A DNA stretch of 64,000 nucleotides from FEN-1139 sp964396375 (GCA_964396375.1 CAYNEY010000029.1:9574-73573), one strand, 5' to 3'; counted from the stretch's first letter, positions 42,632-52,219 are shown. A program made the numbers and translations. The notes: a model not told the origin generated them from the sequence alone.

Positions 42632-44362
42632 TCAGCGCGCCCAGGGATCGGCGATGTCAGGACCGACCGTGGTCCGGCGTGGGCGAGGCGTCGTGCCTCG
42701 CGTTCCGGCGCGCTGGGGTGGGGGAGCGAGGGGAGTGAGGCGTATGGAGAGGCGAGCCAGGCTGCCATCCAGCTTCACCGTCTGGCTGCGGTACCCGGCG
42801 AGCACCGCCGTGAGCTCGAGGGGCGCCCCTTCGACCACTTTGACGATGACCGGGCTCTTTCCCAGGCTCTTTCCGTCGAGCAGAAGCTCCGCTTCGATGG
42901 GTTCCACCGCGAGCGCCACGTCCCTCACCACCTCGGTCTCGGTGACCTCCGTGGTCTCGGCCGGCGCAGTGCGCTCGGCCGTCGCGATGCTCGCCGCTGC
43001 GATCGCTGGCTCTGCCCGCGTCGGTGCTCGTGCCGTATCCCTGGATGTCGACTTCGCGATCAAGGCGGACACGATCCCGACCGCGATCAGGATCGCGAAC
43101 ACCCCAAGGTACATGATGAGCTGCTGGGAGAGCCTCCGCGGCCGTGCGAGCTCGGACTGGGTGTCACGCTTGAAGTAGTCGAGAGGCACCGAGTATTCAG
43201 CGGTCCGCGCCGAAACCTCCGCTACCGCCACCGGAGTCTGTCCGTCGCGCAGCCGATCCAAGTCCTCGATCAGGGCATCCACCGAGGCGTAGCGCTGCTC
43301 GGGCTGCTTCGAGAGGCACTTTAGCACGATGGCCTCGAGCCCCGCCGAGATGGGGCCCTCGAGGGGAGGGACCAAGGAGCCGAAGGGAGTCGGCGCCTTG
43401 TACATGTGCTGGCTCAGGATCCCCATGAAGTTGTCAGCGTCGAAGGGCAAGCGCCCACTCGCCAACTCATAGAGGATCACCCCGAAGGAGTAGATGTCTC
43501 CCCGCAGATCGACCGGGGTGCCCGCGGCCTGCTCGGGCGACATGTAATGGGGCGTGCCGAAGACGGTGCCTGCGCGGGTGATGCGCCCCTCGGCGGTCGA
43601 GACCTTGGCGATACCAAAATCGAGGATTTTTACGAAGTCTGGCTCCGCACCGTGGGCCACCAAGAAGATGTTGTCGGGTTTGAGATCCCGGTGAACGATG
43701 TCGGCATGGTGCGCCGCGGAGAGGCCCTCGGCCAGCTGCCGTGCGATGTGAAGGAGCCGCGGTAACGGCAGGGCGCCCTCGGTGGCCACGACCTGACTGA
43801 GAGGTTGCCCGTCCAGGTACTCCATCACGAAGTAGGTCGAGCCATCCGGCAGAATCCCGAAATCACTGATGTCGATGATGTGTGGGTTGCCGATCGAGGA
43901 GGCGGAGCGCGCTTCATTCAGAAATCGGCTCGTCACCTCGGGATCCCGCGCCAGATCCGCGCGCAGGATCTTGATGGCGATCCGCTTCTCGATGTGCTTG
44001 TGCTTGCAGCCGTAGACGATCCCCATCCCGCCTTCGCCGAGCACGGACTCCACCCGGTAGCGGCCGTCGATCACGCATCCGAGGTACGGATCGGTGAGAT
44101 CGGGTGGCGGGGGACGGAGTGTCGGCAACACCGTCTGGTCGAGCAAGAGCTCGGGATTCGACGGCGCGTCTGGCTGCACGCTGACCAACCGGAGCGGAGG
44201 ACTCTCGGCCGACGTGTCCTCCTCCTTTTTTACGGAAGGCAGGGACTCGGACGCGCTCTGCTCCACGGGCGCCTTGATCCCCGAGTCCATCTCGGGATTG
44301 CGCCGTGTCTGAGTCGTTGTGCCCAGAGGCTTCTGCTGGTTGTCACCGCTGGTCATCCGCAT
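42632..44362 (-). CDS. Pkn-type Ser/Thr protein kinase with PEGA-like tail
   Basis: Protein of 576 residues. Kinase domain about 90-375: GEGGMGIVYG (P-loop), the catalytic Lys in RIAIKIL, IVHRDLKPDN (catalytic loop), KILDFGIAKV and a GTPHYMSPEQ activation segment. A membrane helix (LIMYLGVFAILIAVGIVSALIA) follows, then a short Thr/Ala-rich spacer and a PEGA-like beta domain (AELLLDGKSLGKSPVIV) in the periplasm. It probably autophosphorylates and signals through FHA or other readers. I used the ATG at 44360-44362; an internal ATG at codon 25 is possible, since the first 85 residues are a disordered linker. Confidence 0.93.
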   Translation of the reverse strand: MRMTSGDNQQKPLGTTTQTRRNPEMDSGIKAPVEQSASESLPSVKKEEDTSAESPPLRLVSVQPDAPSNPELLLDQTVLPTLRPPPPDLTDPYLGCVIDGRYRVESVLGEGGMGIVYGCKHKHIEKRIAIKILRADLARDPEVTSRFLNEARSASSIGNPHIIDISDFGILPDGSTYFVMEYLDGQPLSQVVATEGALPLPRLLHIARQLAEGLSAAHHADIVHRDLKPDNIFLVAHGAEPDFVKILDFGIAKVSTAEGRITRAGTVFGTPHYMSPEQAAGTPVDLRGDIYSFGVILYELASGRLPFDADNFMGILSQHMYKAPTPFGSLVPPLEGPISAGLEAIVLKCLSKQPEQRYASVDALIEDLDRLRDGQTPVAVAEVSARTAEYSVPLDYFKRDTQSELARPRRLSQQLIMYLGVFAILIAVGIVSALIAKSTSRDTARAPTRAEPAIAAASIATAERTAPAETTEVTETEVVRDVALAVEPIEAELLLDGKSLGKSPVIVKVVEGAPLELTAVLAGYRSQTVKLDGSLARLSIRLTPLAPPPQRAGTRGTTPRPRRTTVGPDIADPWAR

Positions 44363-44621
44363 GTCCTAGGACCATACCTCCGAACGACCGAACGACCGCA
44401 TCGAGGCAACAATTAAGGGGGGGCCGGCGAGGATCGGAGTGCCCCCTACGATGCAAGAGCCAAGCCGGCACCGCTAGGCCAAAATCACCGAACGCCCAAT
44501 CATGGCCTGTGCAGCGGTGTGCGGCACCCTGACTTCGTTGCGTAGCCACCACCTCGCCGGAAAAAAAAACGCGGTCCGGCGACCGGTTGGAAGGGTGGCT
44601 TTCTGCTAGACCCCGACCTGC

Positions 44622-46124
44622 ATGGGTCTGTCTCTCCAGCTCGCGGTCCGAAACATCCGCTCGAAGAAGCGTGCCTTTGTCTCGATCGGCACGCTGTTCG
44701 CGACCCTGGGCGTCCTGCTCGGGGTGGCCGCCCTCACCACCGTGGTCAGCGTCACAGGTGGTTTCCTCCGAGAGTTTCAGGACAAGGTGTTGGGCGTGAA
44801 CGCCCATGTGCTGGTCCTCAAGTACTCCTCGGATTTCCGCGAGTACCGGGAGGTGATGAAGACCGCCGAGTCCATCCCGGGTGTCATCGGTGTGGCGCCG
44901 TTCGTCATCAATCCGATGATGGTGACCCACGGCAAGCACACCGCGACCGGCGTGCTGCTAAAGGGCATCGATCCCGAGCGCGCCGGCAAGGTGCTCGATC
45001 TGCCGCGGCAGATCGTGGAGGGCTCGCTTGCCTCGCTCCGTCGAGAAGGGGCAAAGCCGCCCGTTCGCAAGAGCGATCCTTTCGGGGACAGCTTCCTGCC
45101 ACCCGCCTCGGGCGGTGCGCGCATGATCATCCCAGGGCAGGCCCCGGTCGCCTCCGCGAGCCCCGCCGAGCCCGCGCCGCAGGTTGAGCTAGCCAAGCTG
45201 CACCCGGCGGGAGAAGTGGAGCCCGAGGGTGGCTACGCGAGCCAGCTCCCCGACGACGACGTGCTCCCCGACGATCTCATCTCCGATCCCTGCGACGATC
45301 CGGTGAAGGCGGCCGAGCTCCCCGGGATCGTGATCGGCAAGACGCTGCGCGACAACCTGAAGGTGAGGCTCGGCAGCTGCCTTCAGGTCACCTCCCCGAC
45401 CGTGGGCTTCTCCTACTCGGGAGGCGTGATCCGCGCTCCGGTGGCCAAACAGTTCCGCGTGATCGCCATCTTCGACGCGGGCTTCGATCAGTACGACACC
45501 AAGCTCATGTACACCGATCTCTACCAGGCCGAGTCCTTCTACGACTCGGGGGATTCGGTGACCGGCGTCGAGATGAAGCTCGCGGATGTGAACCGGGCCA
45601 AGCCCATCGCCAAGGAGATCGAGCGGCGGCTCGACAACGGCCTTTATCATACCATGGATTGGGAGGAGCTGAACCACGGGCTCTTCACCGCGCTTCGGAT
45701 CCAGCAGATCTTGATCAGCCTGGTCTTGGCCTTGATCATCGTGGTGGCGGCCTTCACCGTGATCGCGACCTTGATCATGGTGGTCTTGGAGAAGAAGCGG
45801 GAGATCGCCGTCATCAAGGCCATGGGGGCCACGGATTTCTCGATCCTGCGGGTGTTCGTGTACCAGGGGAGCTTCATCGGCCTCTTGGGCACCAGCACCG
45901 GGCTCTTGCTCGGCTACCTGGTGTGCCTGGGCCTGCGGCGCTACCCGTTCCCCCTCGATCCGGGCGTCTATTTCATCTCGCGCCTGCCGGTGCGGATGGA
46001 GCCGACGGAGTTCCTCGGGGTGGGGCTGTTCGCGCTCTTGGTGTGCCTCTTTGCCACCATCTGGCCAGCGCTCTACGCCTCACGCCTCCGCCCCGCCGAG
46101 GCCTTCCGCAGCCAGGACGCCTGA
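44622..46124 (+). CDS. LolC/E-family lipoprotein-releasing ABC permease
   Basis: Protein of 500 residues. The first 45 residues (AVRNIRSKKRAFVSIGTLFATLGVLLGVAAL) and the three C-terminal helices (LISLVLALIIVVAAFTVIATL and two more, ending RPAEAFRSQDA) are typical of the LolC/LolE/MacB-like FtsX permease fold that extracts lipoproteins from the inner membrane. Between strands near residues 130 and 235 sits an insertion of about 100 residues, Pro/Ala/Asp-rich (PDDDVLPDDLISDPCDDP), which usual LolC proteins of about 400 residues lack. It sits in the periplasmic domain. The ATPase partner (LolD) is not in the window. Confidence 0.85.
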   Translation: MGLSLQLAVRNIRSKKRAFVSIGTLFATLGVLLGVAALTTVVSVTGGFLREFQDKVLGVNAHVLVLKYSSDFREYREVMKTAESIPGVIGVAPFVINPMMVTHGKHTATGVLLKGIDPERAGKVLDLPRQIVEGSLASLRREGAKPPVRKSDPFGDSFLPPASGGARMIIPGQAPVASASPAEPAPQVELAKLHPAGEVEPEGGYASQLPDDDVLPDDLISDPCDDPVKAAELPGIVIGKTLRDNLKVRLGSCLQVTSPTVGFSYSGGVIRAPVAKQFRVIAIFDAGFDQYDTKLMYTDLYQAESFYDSGDSVTGVEMKLADVNRAKPIAKEIERRLDNGLYHTMDWEELNHGLFTALRIQQILISLVLALIIVVAAFTVIATLIMVVLEKKREIAVIKAMGATDFSILRVFVYQGSFIGLLGTSTGLLLGYLVCLGLRRYPFPLDPGVYFISRLPVRMEPTEFLGVGLFALLVCLFATIWPALYASRLRPAEAFRSQDA

Positions 46125-46127
46125 GGC

Positions 46128-46826
46128 TCACTCGTCGTCGAGGCCGTTGTCGCAGGCGAGCTCGCCCCCCATCACGATGCCGTAGAGATCCACCGTCGGG
46201 CAGACTACTTCGTTCGCGCAGTCCGGATCGTCGCAGTCGACGAGGCCATCGCCGTCGTCGTCGAGGCCGTTGTCGCAGTCGATCTCCAACTGCATCACGA
46301 TCCCGTAGGGAGGCACGGTGGCGCAGGTCACGGTGTCCGCGCAGTCCGGATCGTCGCAGTCGATGAGGTTGTCGCTGTCGTCGTCCCGGCCGTCCTCACA
46401 GTTGGGCTCCCCAATCTCGGTGCAGGTGGGGTACCCCGCGCAGTCGGGATCGGCGCAGTCGATGAGGCTGTCGCCGTCGTCGTCCTGGCCATCCTCACAG
46501 TTGGACTCGGAACTCTCGACGCAGGCGGTGTTGCCGCTGCACTCCGGGTCGTCACAATCGACGAGGTCATCCTCATCGTTGTCGCGGCCATCGGTGCAGA
46601 GCTCCGCGCAGTTTTGGCCGTCGCAATCCTCCCCAGAGTCCGTCTTGCCACCGCAGCTCGCTTGGGACACGAGCAGCACCGCCGAGAGCAAGAGTCCGCG
46701 TTTCTTGCACCAGCTTCGGAACCCGGGATGCCCCCTTCGGGAGCTTGGGGCTCGACACAGCTCCTCGAGGTAGGCGCGGAGCGCGCGTGCCTGCGCGTTT
46801 CCATCCCCTTTTTTTCGTGCCCGCAT
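46128..46826 (-). CDS. Asp/Cys-repeat lipoprotein with cytosolic-looking N-terminal extension (paralogue A)
   Basis: Protein of 232 residues. Before the lipobox (LLLSAVLLVSQASC, lipid Cys near residue 56) is a 40-residue basic stretch with RAYLEELCR, unusual for a signal peptide. The mature part has five repeats of C-x-(D/N)-G-x-D-(N/D)-D-x-D-x-L-x-D-C-x-D-P-x-C, which resemble thrombospondin type-3 or EF-hand-like calcium-binding units. A parallel gene at 48758-49354 has the same design. It ends four bases after the LolC-like gene, convergent. Surface calcium binding is likely. Confidence 0.75.
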   Translation of the reverse strand: MRARKKGDGNAQARALRAYLEELCRAPSSRRGHPGFRSWCKKRGLLLSAVLLVSQASCGGKTDSGEDCDGQNCAELCTDGRDNDEDDLVDCDDPECSGNTACVESSESNCEDGQDDDGDSLIDCADPDCAGYPTCTEIGEPNCEDGRDDDSDNLIDCDDPDCADTVTCATVPPYGIVMQLEIDCDNGLDDDGDGLVDCDDPDCANEVVCPTVDLYGIVMGGELACDNGLDDE

Positions 46827-46990
46827 CCACAAACCATAGCCGAAAAGGAGCGGCCCGGGAAACCCATTGCCTCGAAAGCCCCAGAATCTCGGCAGAAAAG
46901 GGTGGTGTAGGGAGCTGTGAGCCCAAGACCCGTGTCCCCTCGCCGATGTCGATTTCGAACCTGGCCTGACCGAGCGTACGCTATGAGGTC

Positions 46991-48754
46991 ATGGTGGGGC
47001 GGATCTCCTCGGACCTGGAAAGTGTCGATGCAGAGCTCGGGCGCTGGCGTGCCCGTCTGTACCGCGGCCTCTTGCTGGGCAGCCTCGGGATCTGTCTGGT
47101 GGTCACGGTCTGGTATGTGCTCCCGGGTCCCCAGCACGATTGGTTCTTGGCTGCTGTCACCTTCGTGGCTGGCGGTCTCGTGTTGTTCTCTGCAAGCCTC
47201 CCCTGGTCGCTGCGCTCGCGGAGCACCATCCTCCTGTCCGGGATCTTTGCCTGCACGGTGGCAGCTCTCCTGATCCGAGGTGCCTTCCCCAATACGGTGC
47301 TCGCGTTTGCGCTGGTGGTGGTCACCGCTCAGTTGCTGCTCGGGACCCGCGCCGCCCTGGTCGGGATCTTGGCCTCGAGCGGGGCGCTGCTTCTGGCCGG
47401 GTGGGCGAGTTACGTGGGCCTGCTGGAGAACGTGCTCGACTACCAGATGTTCGATCCGTACCGCTACCAGAACGCCCTTCGGATCTCCTCGATTTACGCT
47501 GCGCTGGTGGGGGCGCTGGTGCTCGCGGTGGGGTACCTGCTCGGGCGCACGGAACGAATGGCGCGGCGTGCGGTGGAGGCGCTCCGGGAGGCTGAACGCG
47601 AACAGGCCGAGCGCGAGCGGCTGACCACCGAGCTTGCCCTGCGCGAAGCCGCGTTCCGCAAGGCGAGCGAGCTCGAGAACTTGGGGCGCCTCTCGGGCAG
47701 CGTCGCGCATGATTTCAACAACACGCTGGCGGTGTTGATGGCGGTCCTCGACGAGCTCGAGCATGCGGGCCGCAGCCCTTCCGTGCAGAAGTCAGCGTTC
47801 TCGGCCGCCCGTGATGCCATCCGCCAAGCCGCCACCACCACACGACAACTCAGGGTCCTTCACCCCAACGTGAAGCCGCCGAAACCCACCACCGTGTTCC
47901 TCGGGCAGGCGGTGAAGCGCGGCTGCGCCCTGCTCCGGCGGATCCTCCCTGGGCGGATCGCCCTCGAGCTCGAGATCGTCGACGATGCGGAGGTCTCGGT
48001 CGATGAGGCGGAACTCACCCGCTCGCTCGTGAACCTCGCGCTCAACGCCGCTGACGCGATGCGCAGCTCGGGCACGCTGACTCTCCGGTTGTTCCGCGAG
48101 TCACAGTACGAAGGGCAGCTCTCTCTCGAACTCTCGGACACGGGTGCGGGGATGACCGAGCAGACCTTGGCCCGCCTGTTCGATCCCTATTTCACCACCA
48201 AGGAGCAGGGAGGCACCGGGCTCGGCCTGATTGGCGTCCGTGATTGGGCGCGCCGCAACGGCGGTGAGCTCTCCATCACGAGCCGCCTCGGAGAGGGGAC
48301 CACGGTCACCCTCCGCTGGCCAGAACAACGCGAGGCCGTCGCGCAAAGCGGAGAGCGCTCATGCGGCCTGACGCTGCTCTGGGTGGAGCGCACGTCCGAG
48401 AGGCTCGCCGAACTCTCGCGGGACGGGCTCGCCCTCGAGCAGGTGTCGAGCCTCGACGAGGCCCGGCTGCTGGTGCGTCGTCGGGGTGTGGAGCTGGACA
48501 TGCTCGGGATCGTCGAAGACCAGGAAACGCTCCACGCAGGGATCCTTGGACTGCTCGCTCAGTACCGTGCCCTGCGCCCCTCGGGGCAAGCGGTGGTGCT
48601 GAGCGCGATCTCGGAAGATTGGCCTGAGGGCACCAAGCTGGTCAGGAGCGAAGCCGAGCTCGAAGCCTGCCTCGACCACCTGGTCGAAGAGCACGCTCGC
48701 TCACACCGCCGACCACTCTCCGGGCGCTTCGCCTTCGCGGCGCGAGCTGGCTGA
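46991..48754 (+). CDS. Membrane sensor histidine kinase with degenerate C-terminal receiver
   Basis: Protein of 587 residues. Six or so membrane helices fill residues about 25-190 with no large sensor loop. A short coiled-coil (about 190-225) leads to the dimer/phospho-acceptor region with SVAHDFNNTLAVLM (His near 240). The ATPase domain has NLALNAADAM (N box), LSDTGAGM (G1) and GGTGLGL (G2). The last 130 residues look like a receiver, but the acidic pocket and acceptor Asp are not clear, so it may be inactive. The ATG is at 46991. It lies between the two Asp/Cys-repeat lipoprotein genes, which read on the opposite strand. Confidence 0.88.
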   Translation: MVGRISSDLESVDAELGRWRARLYRGLLLGSLGICLVVTVWYVLPGPQHDWFLAAVTFVAGGLVLFSASLPWSLRSRSTILLSGIFACTVAALLIRGAFPNTVLAFALVVVTAQLLLGTRAALVGILASSGALLLAGWASYVGLLENVLDYQMFDPYRYQNALRISSIYAALVGALVLAVGYLLGRTERMARRAVEALREAEREQAERERLTTELALREAAFRKASELENLGRLSGSVAHDFNNTLAVLMAVLDELEHAGRSPSVQKSAFSAARDAIRQAATTTRQLRVLHPNVKPPKPTTVFLGQAVKRGCALLRRILPGRIALELEIVDDAEVSVDEAELTRSLVNLALNAADAMRSSGTLTLRLFRESQYEGQLSLELSDTGAGMTEQTLARLFDPYFTTKEQGGTGLGLIGVRDWARRNGGELSITSRLGEGTTVTLRWPEQREAVAQSGERSCGLTLLWVERTSERLAELSRDGLALEQVSSLDEARLLVRRRGVELDMLGIVEDQETLHAGILGLLAQYRALRPSGQAVVLSAISEDWPEGTKLVRSEAELEACLDHLVEEHARSHRRPLSGRFAFAARAG

Positions 48755-48757
48755 GCT

Positions 48758-49354
48758 TCAGGCGAGCTTGTCGCCTTCGGGCTCCACCATCACGATGGCG
48801 TAAAGTGCCACAGCCGTGCACGCCTGGTCTTCCGCGCAGTCCGGATCGGCGCAGTCGATGCTGCTATCGTCGTCGTTGTCCACCCCATCGGCGCAATCGA
48901 CCTCACTATCCATGATGATGCCGTACTCGGGCACGGCCGCGCAGGCGGTGGCAAGCTCGCAGTCGGCATCGGCGCAGTCGATGTCCCCGTCGCCGTCCTC
49001 ATCCAGGCCATCGGTGCAATTCGACTCGGTGTCGATGGGCGCCGCGTAGAGAGCCGTTCCGCTGCACACACCATGATCCGCACAGGAGGCGTCGTTGCAA
49101 TCCGCATCCCCGTTGCCGTCGTTGTCCTCCCCATCCGAGCAGACGGTCGCGCAATCCTCTGTGGCGCACTCGGGGCTGGCCGCCTCGTCCTCGGTATCTC
49201 CCGCACAGGACGCGAAGCTGAGGCCCAGCACCACCGGCCACACCAACCTCTGTGCGGCCTTCCACGCCGACCAGGAGGGTACCCGCTGTCCGCTTTCACG
49301 GCGGCGGCAGAGCTCATTGAGGTAGGCCTGAAGCAAGCGGGCATGATCGTTCAT
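48758..49354 (-). CDS. Asp/Cys-repeat lipoprotein (paralogue B)
   Basis: Protein of 198 residues, ATG at 49352-49354 with GGAGG upstream. It has the same N-terminal arrangement as paralogue A: LLQAYLNELCRRRESG before a hydrophobic segment and lipobox (LGLSFASCAG). The mature region has four acidic repeats of C-x-D-G-x-D-x-D-x-D-x-x-D-C-x-(D/N)-x-x-C, some imperfect (DADCNDASC-like). The two paralogues flank the histidine kinase gene and probably arose by local duplication. Likely a calcium-binding surface lipoprotein. Confidence 0.75.
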   Translation of the reverse strand: MNDHARLLQAYLNELCRRRESGQRVPSWSAWKAAQRLVWPVVLGLSFASCAGDTEDEAASPECATEDCATVCSDGEDNDGNGDADCNDASCADHGVCSGTALYAAPIDTESNCTDGLDEDGDGDIDCADADCELATACAAVPEYGIIMDSEVDCADGVDNDDDSSIDCADPDCAEDQACTAVALYAIVMVEPEGDKLA

Positions 49355-49484
49355 GGGAGGTGCCTCCAAACCGAAATTATCACCGAGGGGACCCCGGGGG
49401 GCAAGGCCCCCGGGTTTCGTCGGGGACTTTGGGCCAGGATCAGGTGTCGGGCACACAGGGCCCGACACCTTCCGCAAAGGATGC

Positions 49485-51413
49485 TCAGTCCGTGAAGAGC
49501 TCCCCGAGCCGCCTGGTAAAGGCGCTCAGGGTCGGCGTGTAGCCGTAGCCCGGCGTTGAGCGCGCGTCGATGTCGAGATCCTTCGGGCAGATGGAACCTA
49601 CCACCGCGTTGTCGGCGTGGTCACCTTGACGCTTCGAGAAGCGCCACAGAAGCTCGAGCTGGCGGAGCGAGGGGGTGGCGCCCGCCGCCATCTGGGTGGT
49701 GCCGTAGTCTCCGGTGGCAGGGTCCTGACAGAGCGGGCTCTTGGCGGTCGGAGGCTCGTCCATACGCAGACAAGGGCAGCTCGCGAGGCGTCGCTCGCAC
49801 AGCGTGTCGGAGCCATCCGCGGCGCACTCCACCGAACAGTCGCGCAGGGCAGATTCGTCTGTCTCCGTCAGTGGCTCGGCCAGGCTGAAGGTGCAGGCGT
49901 ATTGGAGTATTCCGGGGCTCTCATGCTCGTGGCCATTGATCGCGTTCTCGGTGGTCGCGTCGGGGTCGGTGAGCGCGTCACCCGTGAGTGGATGCTTCCC
50001 CTGTCGCGGCACCGCGCTCTCTTCCATGAACGGATCGGTGCCGTATTCGCCGTCGGTGGGAGCAAAGAGACTCCACTCGAGGGCGGAGGCGCGGCGGAGC
50101 TCGAGCGCCGCGCCTTCCTCGAGCGAGGCCCGGGTGGCCACATCCTGCCAGGGCACCCCGAGGATCCCGCCGAGGACTACATAGGCCGGGTTGTCCCGCA
50201 GACCTCCCGAGGAAAATAGCGGGTTTTTCACCGGGAGCAACCCGAACTCGGTGTCTACCCCGGTCTCGGGACAGGCCAGATCATCACGGCCCAAGCACAG
50301 CACGGGTCGTGTCAGCGCGTTCACGTAGCGCTCCACCGGCATCAAGAAATCTACCCCGAAGCGCCGCTTCTGATCGAAGCAACGCAAGCCGGCGAAATCC
50401 TCTTCGGTTGGCAGCACCCCACCGTCTTGGCAGGTCGGATCGGGCTCACAACCCATCGGCCTCAAAGCATCCTGATCGAAGTAACAGCTGTAACAGCACT
50501 CACTGTTGGGCTCGGTCTCACAGGTGCTGGTGCCCCTCCGCATGGCCACGATCGTGCTCGGAAGAAACGCGATCCCGCTGTCCTTCATGGAGCAGTCATT
50601 CTCATCGGAGAGGAGCAGGATCCCCACCAAGGAATCTGGCCGAAGAAACGCCTTGCGCTCTTCGAGCAGCGTCCGATCGACTCCATGCGTCGGATCTTGC
50701 ACCGAGCTTCGGATAGTATTGCTGGTCGTGTCCCCGGCGATCCTGAGATCGACCGCCACCGGCGGTGCCGGATCGATCAGAAACCGGTACATGGCCTCGA
50801 GCGGCATCTCCAGGCCGCACCCGACCTCACTTGCCCCGAGCACGTAGGCCGAGAGCTCCGGCGCCTCCTCCCCGAGCGCGACGAAATCCGGGGCGCTCTT
50901 GGCGAGGCCGGTCCGCAGCTCCGACAGCGCACCGACCAGCCACGCGTGGTCGTTCTGCGCGATGTTCTCCGGGGTATCTTCGGTGGGCTCGGGGCAGTAG
51001 TTGCCGCCGTTGTCCCCCAGGCTGCTGCTGATGACCCCGATGTGCACATCCGTGAGCGGCCGGTGCTCGAGCCTCATACCCTCGGGACAATCCGGCCCGG
51101 CCAGGCGAGAACCGTCGTCACCCACACAGTCGGGCTCGGCCACCCGCGCCAACACCTCTCCCACCGAATTGGCGAAGATTTGCTGCTTTTGCCCCATGCC
51201 GAGGGAGTTGTCGATCACGAGCAACAGATCCAATTGCGAGACCTCTTTCGACACCCCGCTGCTCGCAAACTCCACCTCGTCGAGAACGTCCCCCGAGCCT
51301 TCCGCGCCGGCCTCACCCCTACCTGCTTCATCTGCGGGGACGACCGCGCTCTCACAACCGAGCAGCCCCGAGACCGTGATCAGAAGCCCGAACGCCGAGG
51401 AAAACCTTTGCAT
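49485..51413 (-). CDS. vWA-like lipoprotein, function unknown
   Basis: Protein of 642 residues with a lipobox (LITVSGLLGC). The segment SQLDLLLVIDNSLGM at about 45-60 resembles the first strand of a von Willebrand A domain with its metal-binding DxSxS site written here as D-N-S-x-G-M. Further parts carry many Cys residues, some in close pairs (CYSCYF, CETEPNSECC), and a late ECAADGSDTLCERRLASCPC block. The MIDAS-like site and disulfides suggest binding to a surface partner. The start at 51411-51413 gives the signal peptide; upstream ATGs lack support. Confidence 0.72.
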   Translation of the reverse strand: MQRFSSAFGLLITVSGLLGCESAVVPADEAGRGEAGAEGSGDVLDEVEFASSGVSKEVSQLDLLLVIDNSLGMGQKQQIFANSVGEVLARVAEPDCVGDDGSRLAGPDCPEGMRLEHRPLTDVHIGVISSSLGDNGGNYCPEPTEDTPENIAQNDHAWLVGALSELRTGLAKSAPDFVALGEEAPELSAYVLGASEVGCGLEMPLEAMYRFLIDPAPPVAVDLRIAGDTTSNTIRSSVQDPTHGVDRTLLEERKAFLRPDSLVGILLLSDENDCSMKDSGIAFLPSTIVAMRRGTSTCETEPNSECCYSCYFDQDALRPMGCEPDPTCQDGGVLPTEEDFAGLRCFDQKRRFGVDFLMPVERYVNALTRPVLCLGRDDLACPETGVDTEFGLLPVKNPLFSSGGLRDNPAYVVLGGILGVPWQDVATRASLEEGAALELRRASALEWSLFAPTDGEYGTDPFMEESAVPRQGKHPLTGDALTDPDATTENAINGHEHESPGILQYACTFSLAEPLTETDESALRDCSVECAADGSDTLCERRLASCPCLRMDEPPTAKSPLCQDPATGDYGTTQMAAGATPSLRQLELLWRFSKRQGDHADNAVVGSICPKDLDIDARSTPGYGYTPTLSAFTRRLGELFTD

Positions 51414-51527
51414 GGACAGACCACACCTTTCCGTGAGGGAGAAACCGCACCACGAAGACGTATCGCCACCGGCAAAGCGATCGATCACGGGGGGTGACAA
51501 CCTCCGGTTAGGTGGGTCGAGTGGCCG

Positions 51528-51887
51528 CTACGGTGCGCTGAAGAGTTCCTCGGCTTCGGCCAGGCTCGTGGCCGTGGTGCCATCGTATCCTGAACTCTTG
51601 CTCCCTCGCTGGAGTTGCAGCGAAGCGATGGCCTTCTTCACGACGCGAACCACTCGTCGAGGCTTGCGTTCGGCGAGAAAGGCTTGGGCTCTTTGAATCT
51701 CCTTGAACCCCTCGGCAGAAGAGGCCTCGAACTCGGAGATATCGTTGAGCACATCGAACCCGGAGCCCAGAGCTGAGGCCTGCTTGATGACTTCGTCGGC
51801 TGCGGCCTTCAGCTCCTCATCAGCCATGAATCCGCGAAGGGTGATGGCGAGGCGGTTCTTCTTGGAATCAACCTTGACTTCATACAT
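51528..51887 (-). CDS. Small STAS/SpoIIAA-like protein
   Basis: Protein of 119 residues with alternating strands and helices: MYEVKVDSKKNRLAITLRGFM, DEELKAAADEVIKQASALG, FDVLNDISEFEASSAEG, RKPRRVVRVVKKAIASL. This fits the SpoIIAA-like fold seen in short myxobacterial proteins, without the phosphorylated Ser of true anti-sigma antagonists. A GGAG site lies shortly before its ATG. Function unknown. Upstream (51888-52310) holds only a small possible frame and the palindromes listed below. Confidence 0.68.
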   Translation of the reverse strand: MYEVKVDSKKNRLAITLRGFMADEELKAAADEVIKQASALGSGFDVLNDISEFEASSAEGFKEIQRAQAFLAERKPRRVVRVVKKAIASLQLQRGSKSSGYDGTTATSLAEAEELFSAP

Positions 51888-52008
51888 GTCTCGTCTCCGT
51901 CAACATACGTTATGGGTGAGTCCTTTATGCAGCGATCTGCGGCCAAAGAAACTCCCCACTTAAGCTCGTATGGTGCGGCGGCACACGACGGAGCCAGCCT
52001 CCCCCTCC

Positions 52009-52116
52009 TCATTTGACCCGATACTCGAGGAGATCACCGGGGGTGAGGTTCAGAACCACATGCTCTCCAATAACGATCTCATGGTTATCCAACGCGATGT
52101 CTCTGTGGCGCGGCAC
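52009..52116 (-). CDS. Possible short protein, function unknown
   Basis: Frame of 35 residues from GTG 52114-52116 to TGA at 52009, reading RDIALDNHEIVIGEHVVLNL and then TPGDLLEYRVK. The sequence looks protein-like (alternating hydrophobics) rather than random high-GC noise, and a GGGGAAG lies just upstream. The shortness and GTG start keep confidence low; it could be the end of a degraded gene. Confidence 0.28.
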   Translation of the reverse strand: MPRHRDIALDNHEIVIGEHVVLNLTPGDLLEYRVK

Positions 52117-52136
52117 CTTCCCCTACAATGTGTGTA

Positions 52137-52154
52137 GTGGACGATTTCGTCCAC
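52137..52154. promoter_or_regulatory. Perfect 18-base palindrome, possible operator near the CRISPR-Cas regulator
   Basis: GTGGACGATTTCGTCCAC reads the same on both strands. It lies 157 bases before the WYL regulator start and may be an operator, although as RNA it could also form a short hairpin. Confidence 0.45.
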
Positions 52155-52219
52155 CCCATGAAGCCGGACGCTGGTGAAGAAAGAATCGACTCCTAGGAGC
52201 AGATTTGGGCAAAGGTCCG

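Noticed and set aside
44555..44581. Hairpin (CGCCGGA/TCCGGCG) with an A-run in its loop before the LolC-like gene
   Set aside because: The A-run is in the loop, no T-run follows, and no regulatory family fits, so it is left as an unassigned stem.
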